A stretch of DNA of 64,000 bases from Mesorhizobium sp. INR15 (GTDB taxonomy: Bacteria > Pseudomonadota > Alphaproteobacteria > Rhizobiales > Rhizobiaceae), in the NCBI RefSeq assembly GCF_015500075.1, contig NZ_CP045496.1, positions 2,118,001 to 2,182,000 on the forward strand, in the 5' to 3' direction. Positions 41,073 through 48,588 of the stretch are shown here, one piece after another. The first letter of the stretch is position 1, and every line of letters starts with the position of its first letter. The position numbers and the translations under genes are program-made. The notes beneath the pieces were generated by a model. It made no database searches. It worked only from the letters and a program-made list of their open reading frames with translations, and had not been told where the DNA came from.

Positions 41073-41201
41073 AGACGCGATTGGCGGCAGCGGCGATCAG
41101 GGCGCCAAGTCAAGACAAGGCCTGGCTTGGGTTGATATCTCCACAAATAGGTGGAAACAAGCATTCTGACCTTGGGACCATTGGGCTGGGGGGCCTTAAA
41201 A

Positions 41202-41894
41202 ATGAAATCCATTCTACTCGCCACAGTGGCGATTGCCGCTCTGTCTGGCAGCGCTTTTGCCGATGACCCCGTCCAGTTGCCGGTCGCTTCAACTTATAAT
41301 TGGTCGGGCGCCTATGTCGGCCTTCAAGCAGGGTACTCGTGGGGAGTTTCGCCGGCGACGTTCGACAACCCTTCTTACCATCCTTTTACCGATCCAGACC
41401 CGTCCGGCTATGTCGGCGGTGTCTACGGCGGCTTCAACTATCAGCTTCAAAATCGCCTGGTTGTCGGTGTCGAAGCTGACGTCAATTACTCTGACGCCCA
41501 CGGATCCGATAGCATCCGATTCAATGGAGGAATTGACAGTCTAGAACAATGGAAGTCCGACATTGATTGGACAGCGGCTTTGCGCGGACGAATTGGATAT
41601 GCGCTTGACCGGACCCTGCTCTACGCGGCAGGCGGCGTCGCATTTTCTGGTCTAAACACCAGCGTTGAGGATAGCGGCAATCCTCGTGGGAACGCTTCTG
41701 AGACAAGAATAGGCTGGACTGTCGGCATCGGCGCGGAGCACGCGTTCACTGACAAACTCGTGGCACGTGTCGAATATCGCTATGCCGATTTCGGCACGAC
41801 GCACTTTGCGTTTGGCTGGATCCCCGGTACTGTCCCCAGCGATGTGAGTTTCAAAACCCACGACATCCGCATCGGCATCGCGTACAAATTCTGA
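41202..41894 (+). CDS. Outer-membrane beta-barrel protein, tandem paralogue
   Basis: The protein has 230 residues with a signal peptide (MKSILLATVAIAALSGSAFA, cleavage near residue 20). The mature start STYNWSGAYVGLQAGYSWG matches the preceding gene, as do GGVYGGFNYQLQNRLVVGVEAD, LDRTLLYAAGGVAF, RVEYRYADFGTT and the terminal YKF. The two genes arose by tandem duplication and have since diverged. The start is ATG 41202, preceded by GGGGGG. Such proteins shape the outer membrane surface and may affect host or phage interaction. Confidence 0.86.
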   Translation: MKSILLATVAIAALSGSAFADDPVQLPVASTYNWSGAYVGLQAGYSWGVSPATFDNPSYHPFTDPDPSGYVGGVYGGFNYQLQNRLVVGVEADVNYSDAHGSDSIRFNGGIDSLEQWKSDIDWTAALRGRIGYALDRTLLYAAGGVAFSGLNTSVEDSGNPRGNASETRIGWTVGIGAEHAFTDKLVARVEYRYADFGTTHFAFGWIPGTVPSDVSFKTHDIRIGIAYKF

Positions 41895-41922
41895 ACAATC
41901 CCATTTGTTGTTGCGAGAATGC

Positions 41923-42491
41923 TCAGCGTGTAGCGAATTCCGGCTTACGTGACTCTGCCCGGTCAAGCTGGCGCTTCATATCCGCTTTGAACGCCTCGAA
42001 CTCGGTACGCGGCACAAGGCTTGAGCGGATATCGGCCGCGGTTTTCCATCCGATTGCGATCCTCGATACCGCGCTGTGCGCGCCAGTCCATTTCCTGCCG
42101 GGTGACTGTGTTTGCAGCCAGGGTTTGGATCGCCTTCGTTGTTTCGCTGGTGAGGCTCTGGATCAGGCGCCCAGTCTCGATATCCTGCGCCTTCAGATCG
42201 TTCGTGCTTTCACGAATCGGCCAGTAGACCAGCCCGCCAAGCACCCACCACCACTGACACCGTCACCCCAAGCGCCTGCCATTGAGGGCGGCTGCGCTCG
42301 GATATCGACGTGCCGAGGGCGGCGATGGAATTTCGTGTCTCATTCGTGAACGACGAGAACGACTGTTCGATTTGCCTGAAACCCGAGCGCATCTCGGCCT
42401 CGAGGTCCGTCTGCCGGCGGCCGAGATTGGTGACCCGCTCGCCGAGCTGCGCCTGAATCGGATCTTGGTAGTGTCGCTGTTCTTCGGCCAT
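41923..42491 (-). pseudogene. Frameshifted phage-type membrane protein with coiled-coil segments
   Basis: Three frames on the minus strand read as one protein of about 190 residues. Frame one starts MAEEQRHYQDPIQAQLGERV and runs to WQALGVTVSVVV near 42245. Frame two continues LGGLVYWPIRESTNDL to EDRNRME near 42045. Frame three continues TAADIRSSLVPRTEFEAFKADM to the stop at 41923. The single membrane helix (VTVSVVV-LGGLVYW) lies between helical, Gln/Glu-rich segments, a layout seen in prophage lysis or tail-region proteins. Two single-base shifts show it is inactive unless sequencing errors are involved. It supports a prophage origin for the element. Confidence 0.6.
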
Positions 42492-42749
42492 GTCATCCGC
42501 CAGGGCGGGCACCACTTAAGCGATATCCTGGCAGGGATGGCGGTGGCCTGCGGCGTGATATTGGTCATGAGAGCTCTCGCCGGCCAGCAAATTGTCCTCT
42601 TGCATCAACCTGACGCATTGAAGCCAGGCGGATGGCCTGACTGAAGGTGCCACGGCATTGAAGGCCCCTTAAAGGGTCATTCAGCGCGCACATTTTTGGT
42701 GCCAAGTGAAGTTGCGCGGAAGTGCCAAACGATTTTGCGCGCTACGACG

Positions 42750-42860
42750 TGACATCGCCGGCGCTTGCGAAGTCGCCGGGGTGGTGGCGCGATAGGAAGT
42801 GTTTGGATGGTGGGCGTGACAGGGATTGAACCTGTGACCCCTGCAATGTCAATGCAGTGC
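42750..42860. repeat. Direct repeat, proximal copy (attachment site overlapping intact tRNA-Val)
   Basis: This copy matches 39082-39192 over 111 bases with three differences. It includes 58 bases beyond the tRNA 3' end and tRNA residues 23-75. Between the phage-like pseudogene and this repeat (42516-42749) no gene is recognised. Confidence 0.88.
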
Positions 42861-42882
42861 TCTCCCGCTGAGCTACACGCCC
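42808..42882 (-). tRNA. tRNA-Val (anticodon GAC), CCA encoded
   Basis: The minus strand folds as a full cloverleaf: acceptor GGGCGTG/CACGCCC, D-stem GCTC/GAGC, anticodon stem CTGCA/TGCAG with loop TTGACAT (anticodon GAC), variable loop of five, T-stem ACAGG/CCTGT with TTCAATC loop, discriminator A and encoded CCA. It is 75 bases long. It served as the integration site for the element to its left and has stayed intact. Confidence 0.95.
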
Positions 42883-42997
42883 ATCCGAAGCCGCGCATAC
42901 ACCATTTTTGGTACGGCGCGTCAATAGCAGGAAAAAGGAAAGAAGGCTCCGTTTTGCCGCACCGGCAAACAGTCGCCGGCGCCCTGCCTAAAATGCC

Positions 42998-43360
42998 TCA
43001 GGCTGCGTGCAACATCTTCTCGACCTCGTTGACGAGATCGCGCAGATGGAATGGCTTTGACAGAACCTTGGCGTCTTTCGGCGCCTTGGAATCCGGGTTC
43101 AATGCAACGGCGGCGAAGCCGGTGATGAACATGACCTTGAGGTCGGGGTCGATCTCGGTGGCGCGGCGAGCGAGCTCGATGCCGTCCATCTCAGGCATGA
43201 CGATGTCGGTCAACAGCAGCGAGAAGGGCTCTTCGCGCAGCCGCTCATATGCGCTGGCGCCATTGTCGAAGTCGCTGACCTGGTAGCCGGCGCGCTCCAG
43301 CGCCTTGACGAGGAAGCGGCGCATATCGTCGTCGTCTTCCGCCAGAAGAATGCGTGCCAT
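42998..43360 (-). CDS. cpdR: Single-domain response regulator CpdR
   Basis: The protein has 120 residues, a receiver domain only. It starts MARILLAEDDDDMRRFL with the acidic pocket, has the phospho-acceptor Asp in LLLTDIVMPEMDG and the Lys in KVLSKPFHLRDLVNEVEKML. Length and sequence match CpdR of Caulobacter and rhizobia, which when unphosphorylated recruits ClpXP to degrade cell-cycle factors and is phosphorylated through CckA-ChpT. An ATG 3 bases upstream (43363) is also possible. Confidence 0.9.
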   Translation of the reverse strand: MARILLAEDDDDMRRFLVKALERAGYQVSDFDNGASAYERLREEPFSLLLTDIVMPEMDGIELARRATEIDPDLKVMFITGFAAVALNPDSKAPKDAKVLSKPFHLRDLVNEVEKMLHAA

Positions 43361-43448
43361 CATATCCCGTCCGAATCACCCGCCCGAGACTGCCGTGGGG
43401 CCAGCCCGTTAACCATCCTGTATATGAGGAGGTGACGGTAAACATCAA

Positions 43449-44465
43449 GTGAACGTGGCGAAGCATTATCCGCATTTGGATAGGCGATGCCGGTGCCGAA
43501 ATGCTGGACATGCGGCCGCCAAGGTGGCACTTTCACCCCATGATGCACTGGTGTTTTTGGGTTCGTTCAAATTGACGACGGCAGCCGAGGATTTTTCGGT
43601 CGTTCCACCCTTCGAAATCCGTTCGGGCGTCGAGCAACGCGTTCCCTTCCTCTTCAACTCGCCACATAGCGGCCGCTACTATCCGCAACGCTTCCTGGCC
43701 ATGGCCAGGCTGGACAGCAACGCTATCCGCCGCTCCGAGGATTGCTATGTCGACGAGTTGTTCGGCGGCGCGGTTGCGCTCGGCGCGCCGATGCTTTCGG
43801 CGAACTTTCCGCGCGCCTATCTCGACGTCAACCGTGAGCCGTGGGAACTTGACCCGCGCATGTTCGCCGAGCCTGTGCCATCCTTCTGCAACATCCGCTC
43901 GGCGCGGGTCGCCGGCGGGCTCGGCACCGTGCCCAAGCTGGTGGGCGAGGGCCTCGACATCTATGCCGGCCGCTTGCCGCTGGCGGAGGCGGTGGCCCGC
44001 ATCGAAGCCGTCTACAAGCCCTATCACGAGACGCTGAAGCGGCTTTTGACCAGAACCCATGCGCGGTTCGGCTATGCAGTACTGATCGATTGCCATTCGA
44101 TGCCGGCCAGCATCCGGGTCGGCGACAGCGGCCTGCGGCCCGATTTCATCGTCGGCGACCGCTTCGGCATCTCGGCTTCGCCCGCCTTGACCGAGACGGC
44201 GATCGGCCTGCTTTCCGCCATGGGTTACACCGTGGCCCATAACAAACCTTATGCCGGCGGTTTCATCACCGAGCACTATGGCCGGCCGGCGCGGCATCTC
44301 CACGCGCTGCAGATCGAGGTCAATCGCGGGCTCTACATGAACGAGCGGACTTTCCAGAAGGCCGCCGGCTTCGATGCGCTGGCCGACGATCTGACGCGCT
44401 TCTCGGCGAATCTGATGTCGATGCCCGATCATCACTTTGTCGACCTGCCGCTGGCAGCTGAGTGA
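43449..44465 (+). CDS. N-formylglutamate amidohydrolase family protein (second copy)
   Basis: The open frame codes for 338 residues from a GTG. The FGase domain starts about residue 50 with PFEIRSGVEQRVPFLFNSPHSGRYYP and includes RAYLDVNREPWELDP, LIDCHSMPAS and LQIEVNRGLYMNE. The true start is unsure. An AGGAGGTGA lies 16 bases before GTG 43449, too far for ideal use, and a GTG at 43551 would give 304 residues, closer to the family norm. No hut genes are near, and cpdR is divergent. It is longer than, and clearly diverged from, the copy at 5000. Confidence 0.85.
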   Translation: MNVAKHYPHLDRRCRCRNAGHAAAKVALSPHDALVFLGSFKLTTAAEDFSVVPPFEIRSGVEQRVPFLFNSPHSGRYYPQRFLAMARLDSNAIRRSEDCYVDELFGGAVALGAPMLSANFPRAYLDVNREPWELDPRMFAEPVPSFCNIRSARVAGGLGTVPKLVGEGLDIYAGRLPLAEAVARIEAVYKPYHETLKRLLTRTHARFGYAVLIDCHSMPASIRVGDSGLRPDFIVGDRFGISASPALTETAIGLLSAMGYTVAHNKPYAGGFITEHYGRPARHLHALQIEVNRGLYMNERTFQKAAGFDALADDLTRFSANLMSMPDHHFVDLPLAAE

Positions 44466-44561
44466 CGGTTTGCAGGCTCTTGGGCACAAGCAAATGCAGG
44501 GGAAACGGCGCGAACGCGGAACGGGCAAAGCAAGCGGGGAACGTGTGCCGCATGCCGGCGT

Positions 44562-44647
44562 AAAAAAAAGACCGCATCGTTTGCACGATACGGTCGAAGT
44601 CTAGGGAGGAAACGCCCAAGGAGGGCATGGACAGGAAACCCTGTCCG
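44562..44647 (-). ncRNA. mmgR: mmgR/suhB-family (alpha-r8) small regulatory RNA
   Basis: A minus-strand unit of about 86 bases has all parts of a small RNA gene. A perfect TTGACA (44676-44681) stands 16 bases from TAGGCT (44654-44659), giving a start near 44647. A 5' hairpin GGACAGG-GTTT-CCTGTCC (44629-44646) follows, then a single-stranded CU-rich part with two anti-Shine-Dalgarno motifs (CCCTCCTTGGG and GTTTCCTCCC). The terminator stem GACCGTATCGT/ACGATGCGGTC is followed by eight T. It lies divergently upstream of an inositol-monophosphatase-family gene, the position that gave the suhB RNA family its name. In Sinorhizobium meliloti this RNA limits polyhydroxybutyrate storage. Confidence 0.78.
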
Positions 44648-44837
44648 ACGATGAGCCTATTGTGCGCTGCACAAATGTCAAGCGATCGACAGGCCTTTTT
44701 AATTCACTCTGATGTGGAAATTGCATTTCAATGACGGTTGCGTGACATTCGGGCAACAGTTGTTCGCGAGAAAAAATCGTTCCACACCCTTGTTTTGAGG
44801 GGAAACACCCGGCAAACGACCGTCCGGGCATGCTGCA

Positions 44838-45626
44838 ATGCGGGAGAATCACTTGGACATCAGCATCGACTTCATGCGTCGGATCGCACAGGCGGCCGCG
44901 GCCGAGACCTTGCCGCGCTTCCGCGCCCAGGGCGCGGTCGCCAACAAGGAAAAAGGCAGCTTCGATCCGGTAACCGAGGCCGATCGCGAGGCTGAAAGGG
45001 CGATCCGCGCGCTAATCGGTGCCGAGTATCCCGATCACGGCATCCTGGGCGAAGAGCATGGCAGCGAGAACATCTCCAGCCGGCACGTCTGGGTCATCGA
45101 CCCGATCGACGGTACACGCGCCTTTATCTCCGGCCTGCCGGTGTGGGGAACGCTGGTCGGATTGACGGTCGATGGCGATGCTGTCGCCGGCATGATGTCG
45201 CAGCCGTTCACCGGCGAGCTTTTCTATGCCAACGCCTCCGGGTCGCATTACGAGGGGCCAGGCGGGCCCAGAAAGCTGACGACCCGCAAGACGACCAAGC
45301 TCTCCGAGGCGACGCTGTTCACGACCACGCCGGCGCTGTTCAAGGGCGAGGCGCGCAAACGCTTCGATGAATTCGAGAATCAGGTGCAACTCGTGCGCTA
45401 CGGCGCCGATTGCTATGCTTTCTCCATGGTTGCCTCAGGCAGTGTCGACATCGTTGCCGACCCAGGCCTGAAACCCTACGACATCGTGGCGCTGATCCCG
45501 ATCATCGAGAAGGCCGGCGGCATTGTCACGACTTTCGACGGCGGGCCGGCGGAAAAGGGCGGCGATGTGCTGGCAGCGGCAACCCCTGAGCTTCATGCGG
45601 CTGCGATGGCCGCGTTGCGCGGCTGA
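44838..45626 (+). CDS. hisN: Inositol-monophosphatase family phosphatase, histidinol-phosphatase (HisN) type
   Basis: The protein has up to 262 residues. Metal-binding motifs are GILGEEHG (about 70-77), WVIDPIDGTRAFISGLPVWG (about 88-107) and a C-terminal LKPYDIVALIPIIEKAGG, where KPYD replaces the WD of SuhB. This form is typical of HisN-type histidinol phosphatases and inositol phosphatases of the same superfamily. A TTG at 44853 has GGGAGA 5-6 bases upstream and may be the true start (MDISIDFMRR...); ATG 44838 lacks a ribosome site. The mmgR-like RNA is divergent upstream. Confidence 0.85.
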   Translation: MRENHLDISIDFMRRIAQAAAAETLPRFRAQGAVANKEKGSFDPVTEADREAERAIRALIGAEYPDHGILGEEHGSENISSRHVWVIDPIDGTRAFISGLPVWGTLVGLTVDGDAVAGMMSQPFTGELFYANASGSHYEGPGGPRKLTTRKTTKLSEATLFTTTPALFKGEARKRFDEFENQVQLVRYGADCYAFSMVASGSVDIVADPGLKPYDIVALIPIIEKAGGIVTTFDGGPAEKGGDVLAAATPELHAAAMAALRG

Positions 45627-45638
45627 AATCGCCTGGGT

Positions 45639-46469
45639 TCAACGTGGTTTTATCGAGCGCTGAAATTCCGCCGGCGTGCGACCGTAGACCTGCTTGAACG
45701 CAGCGCTGAAATGGCTGTGGCTGGAAAAGCCGAGATCCATGCCCAGCGCGGTCAAATTGTCGTAGCGGCCAAGCAGGTCCAGCGCACGCGCCAGCCGCAA
45801 GCGCAGGTGATAGCGATAGAGCGGCATGGCTTCGACCTGTTGAAAGACCTGGGTGAGGTAGACGGGCGAAACGCCGACCTCGGCGGCGATTTCAGCCAGT
45901 GTCCAGCGCCGCGACAGGTCGGATGAGAGCACCAGCTTGGCGCGGTCCACCAGCTTCTGCCGGCCGGGGCTGGCGCCGGCGACATGCGAGGTGCGCTCGC
46001 CGAGAGACCTCCGCACCAGCGTCAGCACCAGGGTTTCCGCTTCCAGCGTCTCGGCGATGTCGCGGCTCAGGCTGTGGCGGAGCAACGCCACCAGAGCCTG
46101 CGCTCGCGGGTCTATGCGGCGGCGCTGGCGGCGAAATGCCAGGAGGCCGCCACCGCGCAACTGTTCCTTTGGCGCCAGTTCCCGCAACTGCGCCTCTTCG
46201 ACAACGATATCGAGACAGGCATCGCCACCCTCGACGGGGTGGCTGATCTGATAGGCTTCCGCCTCGTTGAAGAACAGCAGCTGGTTGGCCTCCGCAACGG
46301 CGTCGTTGCGCCCGACATGACGCACGAAGACGCCGCGATGGGGAAACACCAGATGCGTGGCCGAAGTGCATTCTTCCACGCTTTTGTGCCGGCATTCACC
46401 GCTGCAGACGACATCCCTGACCCTGACGATGCCTGTTTCCAGGAGCGGTTGGACGGTGAATTGCGACAT
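45639..46469 (-). CDS. AraC-family transcriptional regulator
   Basis: The protein has 276 residues. The C-terminal AraC domain (about residues 175-270) shows both helix-turn-helix units: WTLAEIAAEVGVSPVYLTQVFQQ and NLTALGMDLGFSSHSHFSAAFKQVYGRTPAEFQ. The N-terminal part is a cupin-like sensor domain with Cys residues (DVVCSGECRHKSVEEC). ATG 46469 is preferred over an upstream TTG. Its target is unknown; its stop is 12 bases from the convergent hisN-like gene. Confidence 0.9.
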   Translation of the reverse strand: MSQFTVQPLLETGIVRVRDVVCSGECRHKSVEECTSATHLVFPHRGVFVRHVGRNDAVAEANQLLFFNEAEAYQISHPVEGGDACLDIVVEEAQLRELAPKEQLRGGGLLAFRRQRRRIDPRAQALVALLRHSLSRDIAETLEAETLVLTLVRRSLGERTSHVAGASPGRQKLVDRAKLVLSSDLSRRWTLAEIAAEVGVSPVYLTQVFQQVEAMPLYRYHLRLRLARALDLLGRYDNLTALGMDLGFSSHSHFSAAFKQVYGRTPAEFQRSIKPR

Positions 46470-46577
46470 GGCGGCTGCGTGCTCTCCCTTGCGCCGAAAT
46501 CTGGTTCCGGCATTGTCCGGGACCTTACCCAATCGGCCTGCCCATTCCTGCCAGGAGATTTCTGACCAGGCCGCTGC

Positions 46578-46832
46578 TCAATCCCACAACCGCCGCACGG
46601 ATTCCGAATAGGCTTCGCCGCGTGACAGGCCGATGTCCTTGAGCTGTTCGTCGCTCATTTCGAGCAAAGCGCGCCGGCTCCGCCGCCTCTCCAACTGGAG
46701 GCTGATCCAGCTTGCCATCGCAACGATCGCAGCCCGCGGGAGCCGTTTGATATTCGGTGAGGCCTGGATCGCCGGGGTGTCTGCCCGGATGGGGCTGGCC
46801 AGGCGTGGGGTGGCTGCATGATGGTGGTGCAT
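46578..46832 (-). CDS. DUF1127 (YjiS-like) family small protein
   Basis: The protein has 84 residues. The C-terminal DUF1127 domain is clear: WISLQLERRRSRRALLEMSDEQLKDIGLSRGEAY. The N-terminus is His-rich (MHHHHAATPR). DUF1127 proteins are small Arg-rich proteins that in rhizobia and Rhodobacter affect RNA maturation and phosphate or carbon metabolism. The start lies 4 bases after the stop of the Cys-rich gene, so the two are co-translated. Confidence 0.82.
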   Translation of the reverse strand: MHHHHAATPRLASPIRADTPAIQASPNIKRLPRAAIVAMASWISLQLERRRSRRALLEMSDEQLKDIGLSRGEAYSESVRRLWD

Positions 46833-46835
46833 CAC

Positions 46836-46991
46836 TCAGTCCTCACTGGGGCTGGTTGCAGAGGCGCCGGCTTCGTTCAGCGCCTGCGCGCATTCCTCGC
46901 AGCAGACTTCGACGGTCTTGCCGCCGACCTTGACGCGGATCGGGTTGGCGTCCAGCTGGCAATCGCAGGCGGCGCAGGTTTTCTCGGTCAT
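46836..46991 (-). CDS. Small Cys-rich putative metal-binding protein
   Basis: The protein has 51 residues. It starts MTEKTCAACDCQLDANPIRV and carries CxxCxC and CCEEC clusters (Cys 6, 9, 11, 30, 31, 34), ending in a polar Ser/Glu tail. The spacing suggests a small zinc- or copper-binding treble-clef or TRASH-like fold. A GGAG stands 8 bases before the ATG. It is followed immediately by the DUF1127 gene, so they form a two-gene unit. The function is unknown. Confidence 0.75.
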   Translation of the reverse strand: MTEKTCAACDCQLDANPIRVKVGGKTVEVCCEECAQALNEAGASATSPSED

Positions 46992-47155
46992 GATCTCATC
47001 TCCATGGCGTTCAGTTCGACACAGGCAGATGAGCGATTTCGAGCGGTTCGGGCTGTCGGATTCTTTAGCGGTTTTGGGTGCGGTTGGCGCCGTCGATCCG
47101 TCCTCCTGACAACGGGGTGTCAGCAGTCGGCCTGGATGTAGGCCGCCGTTGCCAG

Positions 47156-48115
47156 TCAGGCCGTAGGATCGTCGGTGCCGGGAATGAATTCATCGAAGGC
47201 GGCGAGGAATTGCTCGCGGTAGATGTCGGCTTCCTGCAGAATTTCGTGGCGCGAGCCGTCAATCATCAGCAGCGAGCCGAGGCGTAGATGCCTGGCGTAG
47301 GCCTCGACCGCCTTGGTCGAGACGACCCGGTCGGCGCCGGCGGCGACAATCAGTAGCGGAACCTGAATCCTGGCCATGAAATCCGGATCGCTGACGGCTT
47401 CGGAAGCTTTCGCCGCTGCCTGCAGCCAGCGGATCGTCGGGCCGCCAAGCGCCATCCGCGGATAGGTTTTATAGATCTGCGTGTTGCGCTCAAAGCGCAC
47501 AGGATCCGACGTCACCTTGTTGGTAGCGAAAGGGGCCGGCTGCTTCGGCCGCGGCCCCCAGGCGGCATAAAGCCGGCCGAGGCCCAGCAGACAGAGAAAG
47601 GAACAGACGCGGCGAACGGTCGATATGGACACCGGCAGATCAGGCAAGGTCAGGAACGGCGCGATCAGCACCATGCGCCGTACCCGGTTCACCATCGAGG
47701 GCGCCGCCAGCAACGTGATCACCGCTCCGGCTGAATGCGCCAGGATGTAATATGGCCCCCGGCAATCAGGCAGCACGATCTCCTCGAAGAATTGCTCGAG
47801 GTCGCTGGTGTAGTCGCGGAACGAGCGGACATAGCCGCGCTGGCGGTCGCGGATCAGCCGGTCGGAATCGCCCTGGCCGCGCCAGTCCAGCGTGGCGACG
47901 CCGAGACCCCGATCGGCGAGGTTGCGGATGGTTTCGAAATATTTCTCGATGCACTCGTTGCGTCCGGTCAAAAGGACGACCGTACCCTTCATCGGCCGGG
48001 CAACCGCTGCGAACAGGCCGTAGCGGATCTTCTTGCCGTCTCGCGTGGTGAAGAAACCGCCAGTGGCGTTCTCCGGTCGCGGATTGCCTGGAATGTCGTG
48101 GAAGAGGTCCGTCAT
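47156..48115 (-). CDS. Alpha/beta hydrolase, lysophospholipase-like
   Basis: The protein has 319 residues. The nucleophile elbow is AHSAGAV (serine near residue 125), GRNECIEKYFETIRNLADRG and LDWRGQGDSDRL are typical of the monoglyceride lipase/PldB group, and the catalytic Asp and His lie in VAAGADRVVS and IDGSRHEIL. It hydrolyses acyl esters such as lysophospholipids or monoacylglycerols, presumably in the cytoplasm as there is no signal peptide. ATG 48115 is preferred; the longer frame upstream lacks support. Confidence 0.88.
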   Translation of the reverse strand: MTDLFHDIPGNPRPENATGGFFTTRDGKKIRYGLFAAVARPMKGTVVLLTGRNECIEKYFETIRNLADRGLGVATLDWRGQGDSDRLIRDRQRGYVRSFRDYTSDLEQFFEEIVLPDCRGPYYILAHSAGAVITLLAAPSMVNRVRRMVLIAPFLTLPDLPVSISTVRRVCSFLCLLGLGRLYAAWGPRPKQPAPFATNKVTSDPVRFERNTQIYKTYPRMALGGPTIRWLQAAAKASEAVSDPDFMARIQVPLLIVAAGADRVVSTKAVEAYARHLRLGSLLMIDGSRHEILQEADIYREQFLAAFDEFIPGTDDPTA

Positions 48116-48229
48116 TCGGCGCTTCGTCTTGGTGTGCGTCAGACACAGGTTTGGCCACGGTGATAGACGCCAACGCGGCAAAAGCAAAGGAATTCCAGGC
48201 AGATTGACGATGACCGCCTGACACGGGGA

Positions 48230-48263
48230 AGGCCGGAAGCCGCGTCATGCGTGCTTCCGGCCT
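48230..48263. other. Orphan GC-rich hairpin
   Basis: A perfect 11-base stem, AGGCCGGAAGC (48230-48240) and GCTTCCGGCCT (48253-48263), encloses a 12-base loop. It lies in the 473-base gap between the hydrolase and Hsp20 genes. No T-run follows. Apart from it, the RpoH promoter and the Hsp20 leader, I see nothing in this gap. Confidence 0.5.
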
Positions 48264-48453
48264 CTGTCGATCCGGGAGGAAGGGACGTTACACCCCGGTC
48301 GGCCTCGTCGCGGTGCCTGATGTCTGTCTTTCGGCGCCGCATATCCTGATGTTGAGGACACTGTAGCGCCGCCTGTCTGAACGCGTGCCGAAGCGCCGGT
48401 TCATCTGCCGTTCATCGAAATGAGGCTGGACGGCTTTTGCCGGGAAGCAAAAT

Positions 48454-48482
48454 CTTGAAATGCCTTCGCCCGCTCCCCAAAT
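48454..48482 (+). promoter_or_regulatory. RpoH (sigma-32) heat-shock promoter
   Basis: CTTGAA (48454-48459) and CCCCAAAT (48475-48482) are separated by 15 bases, close to the sigma-32 consensus CTTGAA-N13-17-CCCCATNT. The predicted start lies near 48489, leaving a leader of about 100 bases before the Hsp20 gene. Confidence 0.78.
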
Positions 48483-48488
48483 GTCGAA

Positions 48489-48588
48489 TGCGGTCGCCAA
48501 TGTCGGGGCCGCTGGTCTATCCGAAACGCCGCTCACGGGTTTCGCACCGGCCATACGCAAACCTTGTTGCTCAGCAGGAGAACACCCT
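48489..48588 (+). promoter_or_regulatory. ROSE-like RNA thermometer in the Hsp20 leader
   Basis: The leader of about 100 bases ends with a hairpin that buries the ribosome site. UUGCU (48567-48571) opposes the AGCAGGAG containing the Shine-Dalgarno AGGAG (48576-48580), with U-G pairs and a G-G mismatch at 48566/48578. These are hallmarks of ROSE elements, which melt at heat-shock temperature and control rhizobial small heat-shock genes. Folding has not been computed. Confidence 0.6.

Larger units (their letters stand above)
39082..42860. mobile_element. Decayed 3.7-kb integrated element at tRNA-Val(GAC)
   Basis: The region is bounded by 111-base direct repeats containing the 3' half of tRNA-Val, with the intact tRNA at the right end. 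Inside are two outer-membrane barrel genes and several frameshifted small genes, and the interior looks lower in G+C than the flanks. No integrase, excisionase or transfer gene remains, so it could not move on its own. It may be a shrunken prophage or genomic island. Confidence 0.68.

Noticed and set aside
42677..42924. Small minus-strand frames with a VAQRESTALTLQGSQVQSLSRPP-like product
   Set aside because: This is the well-known false translation of a tRNA gene and its flank; the same applies to the frame at 39056-39340 over the partial tRNA copy.
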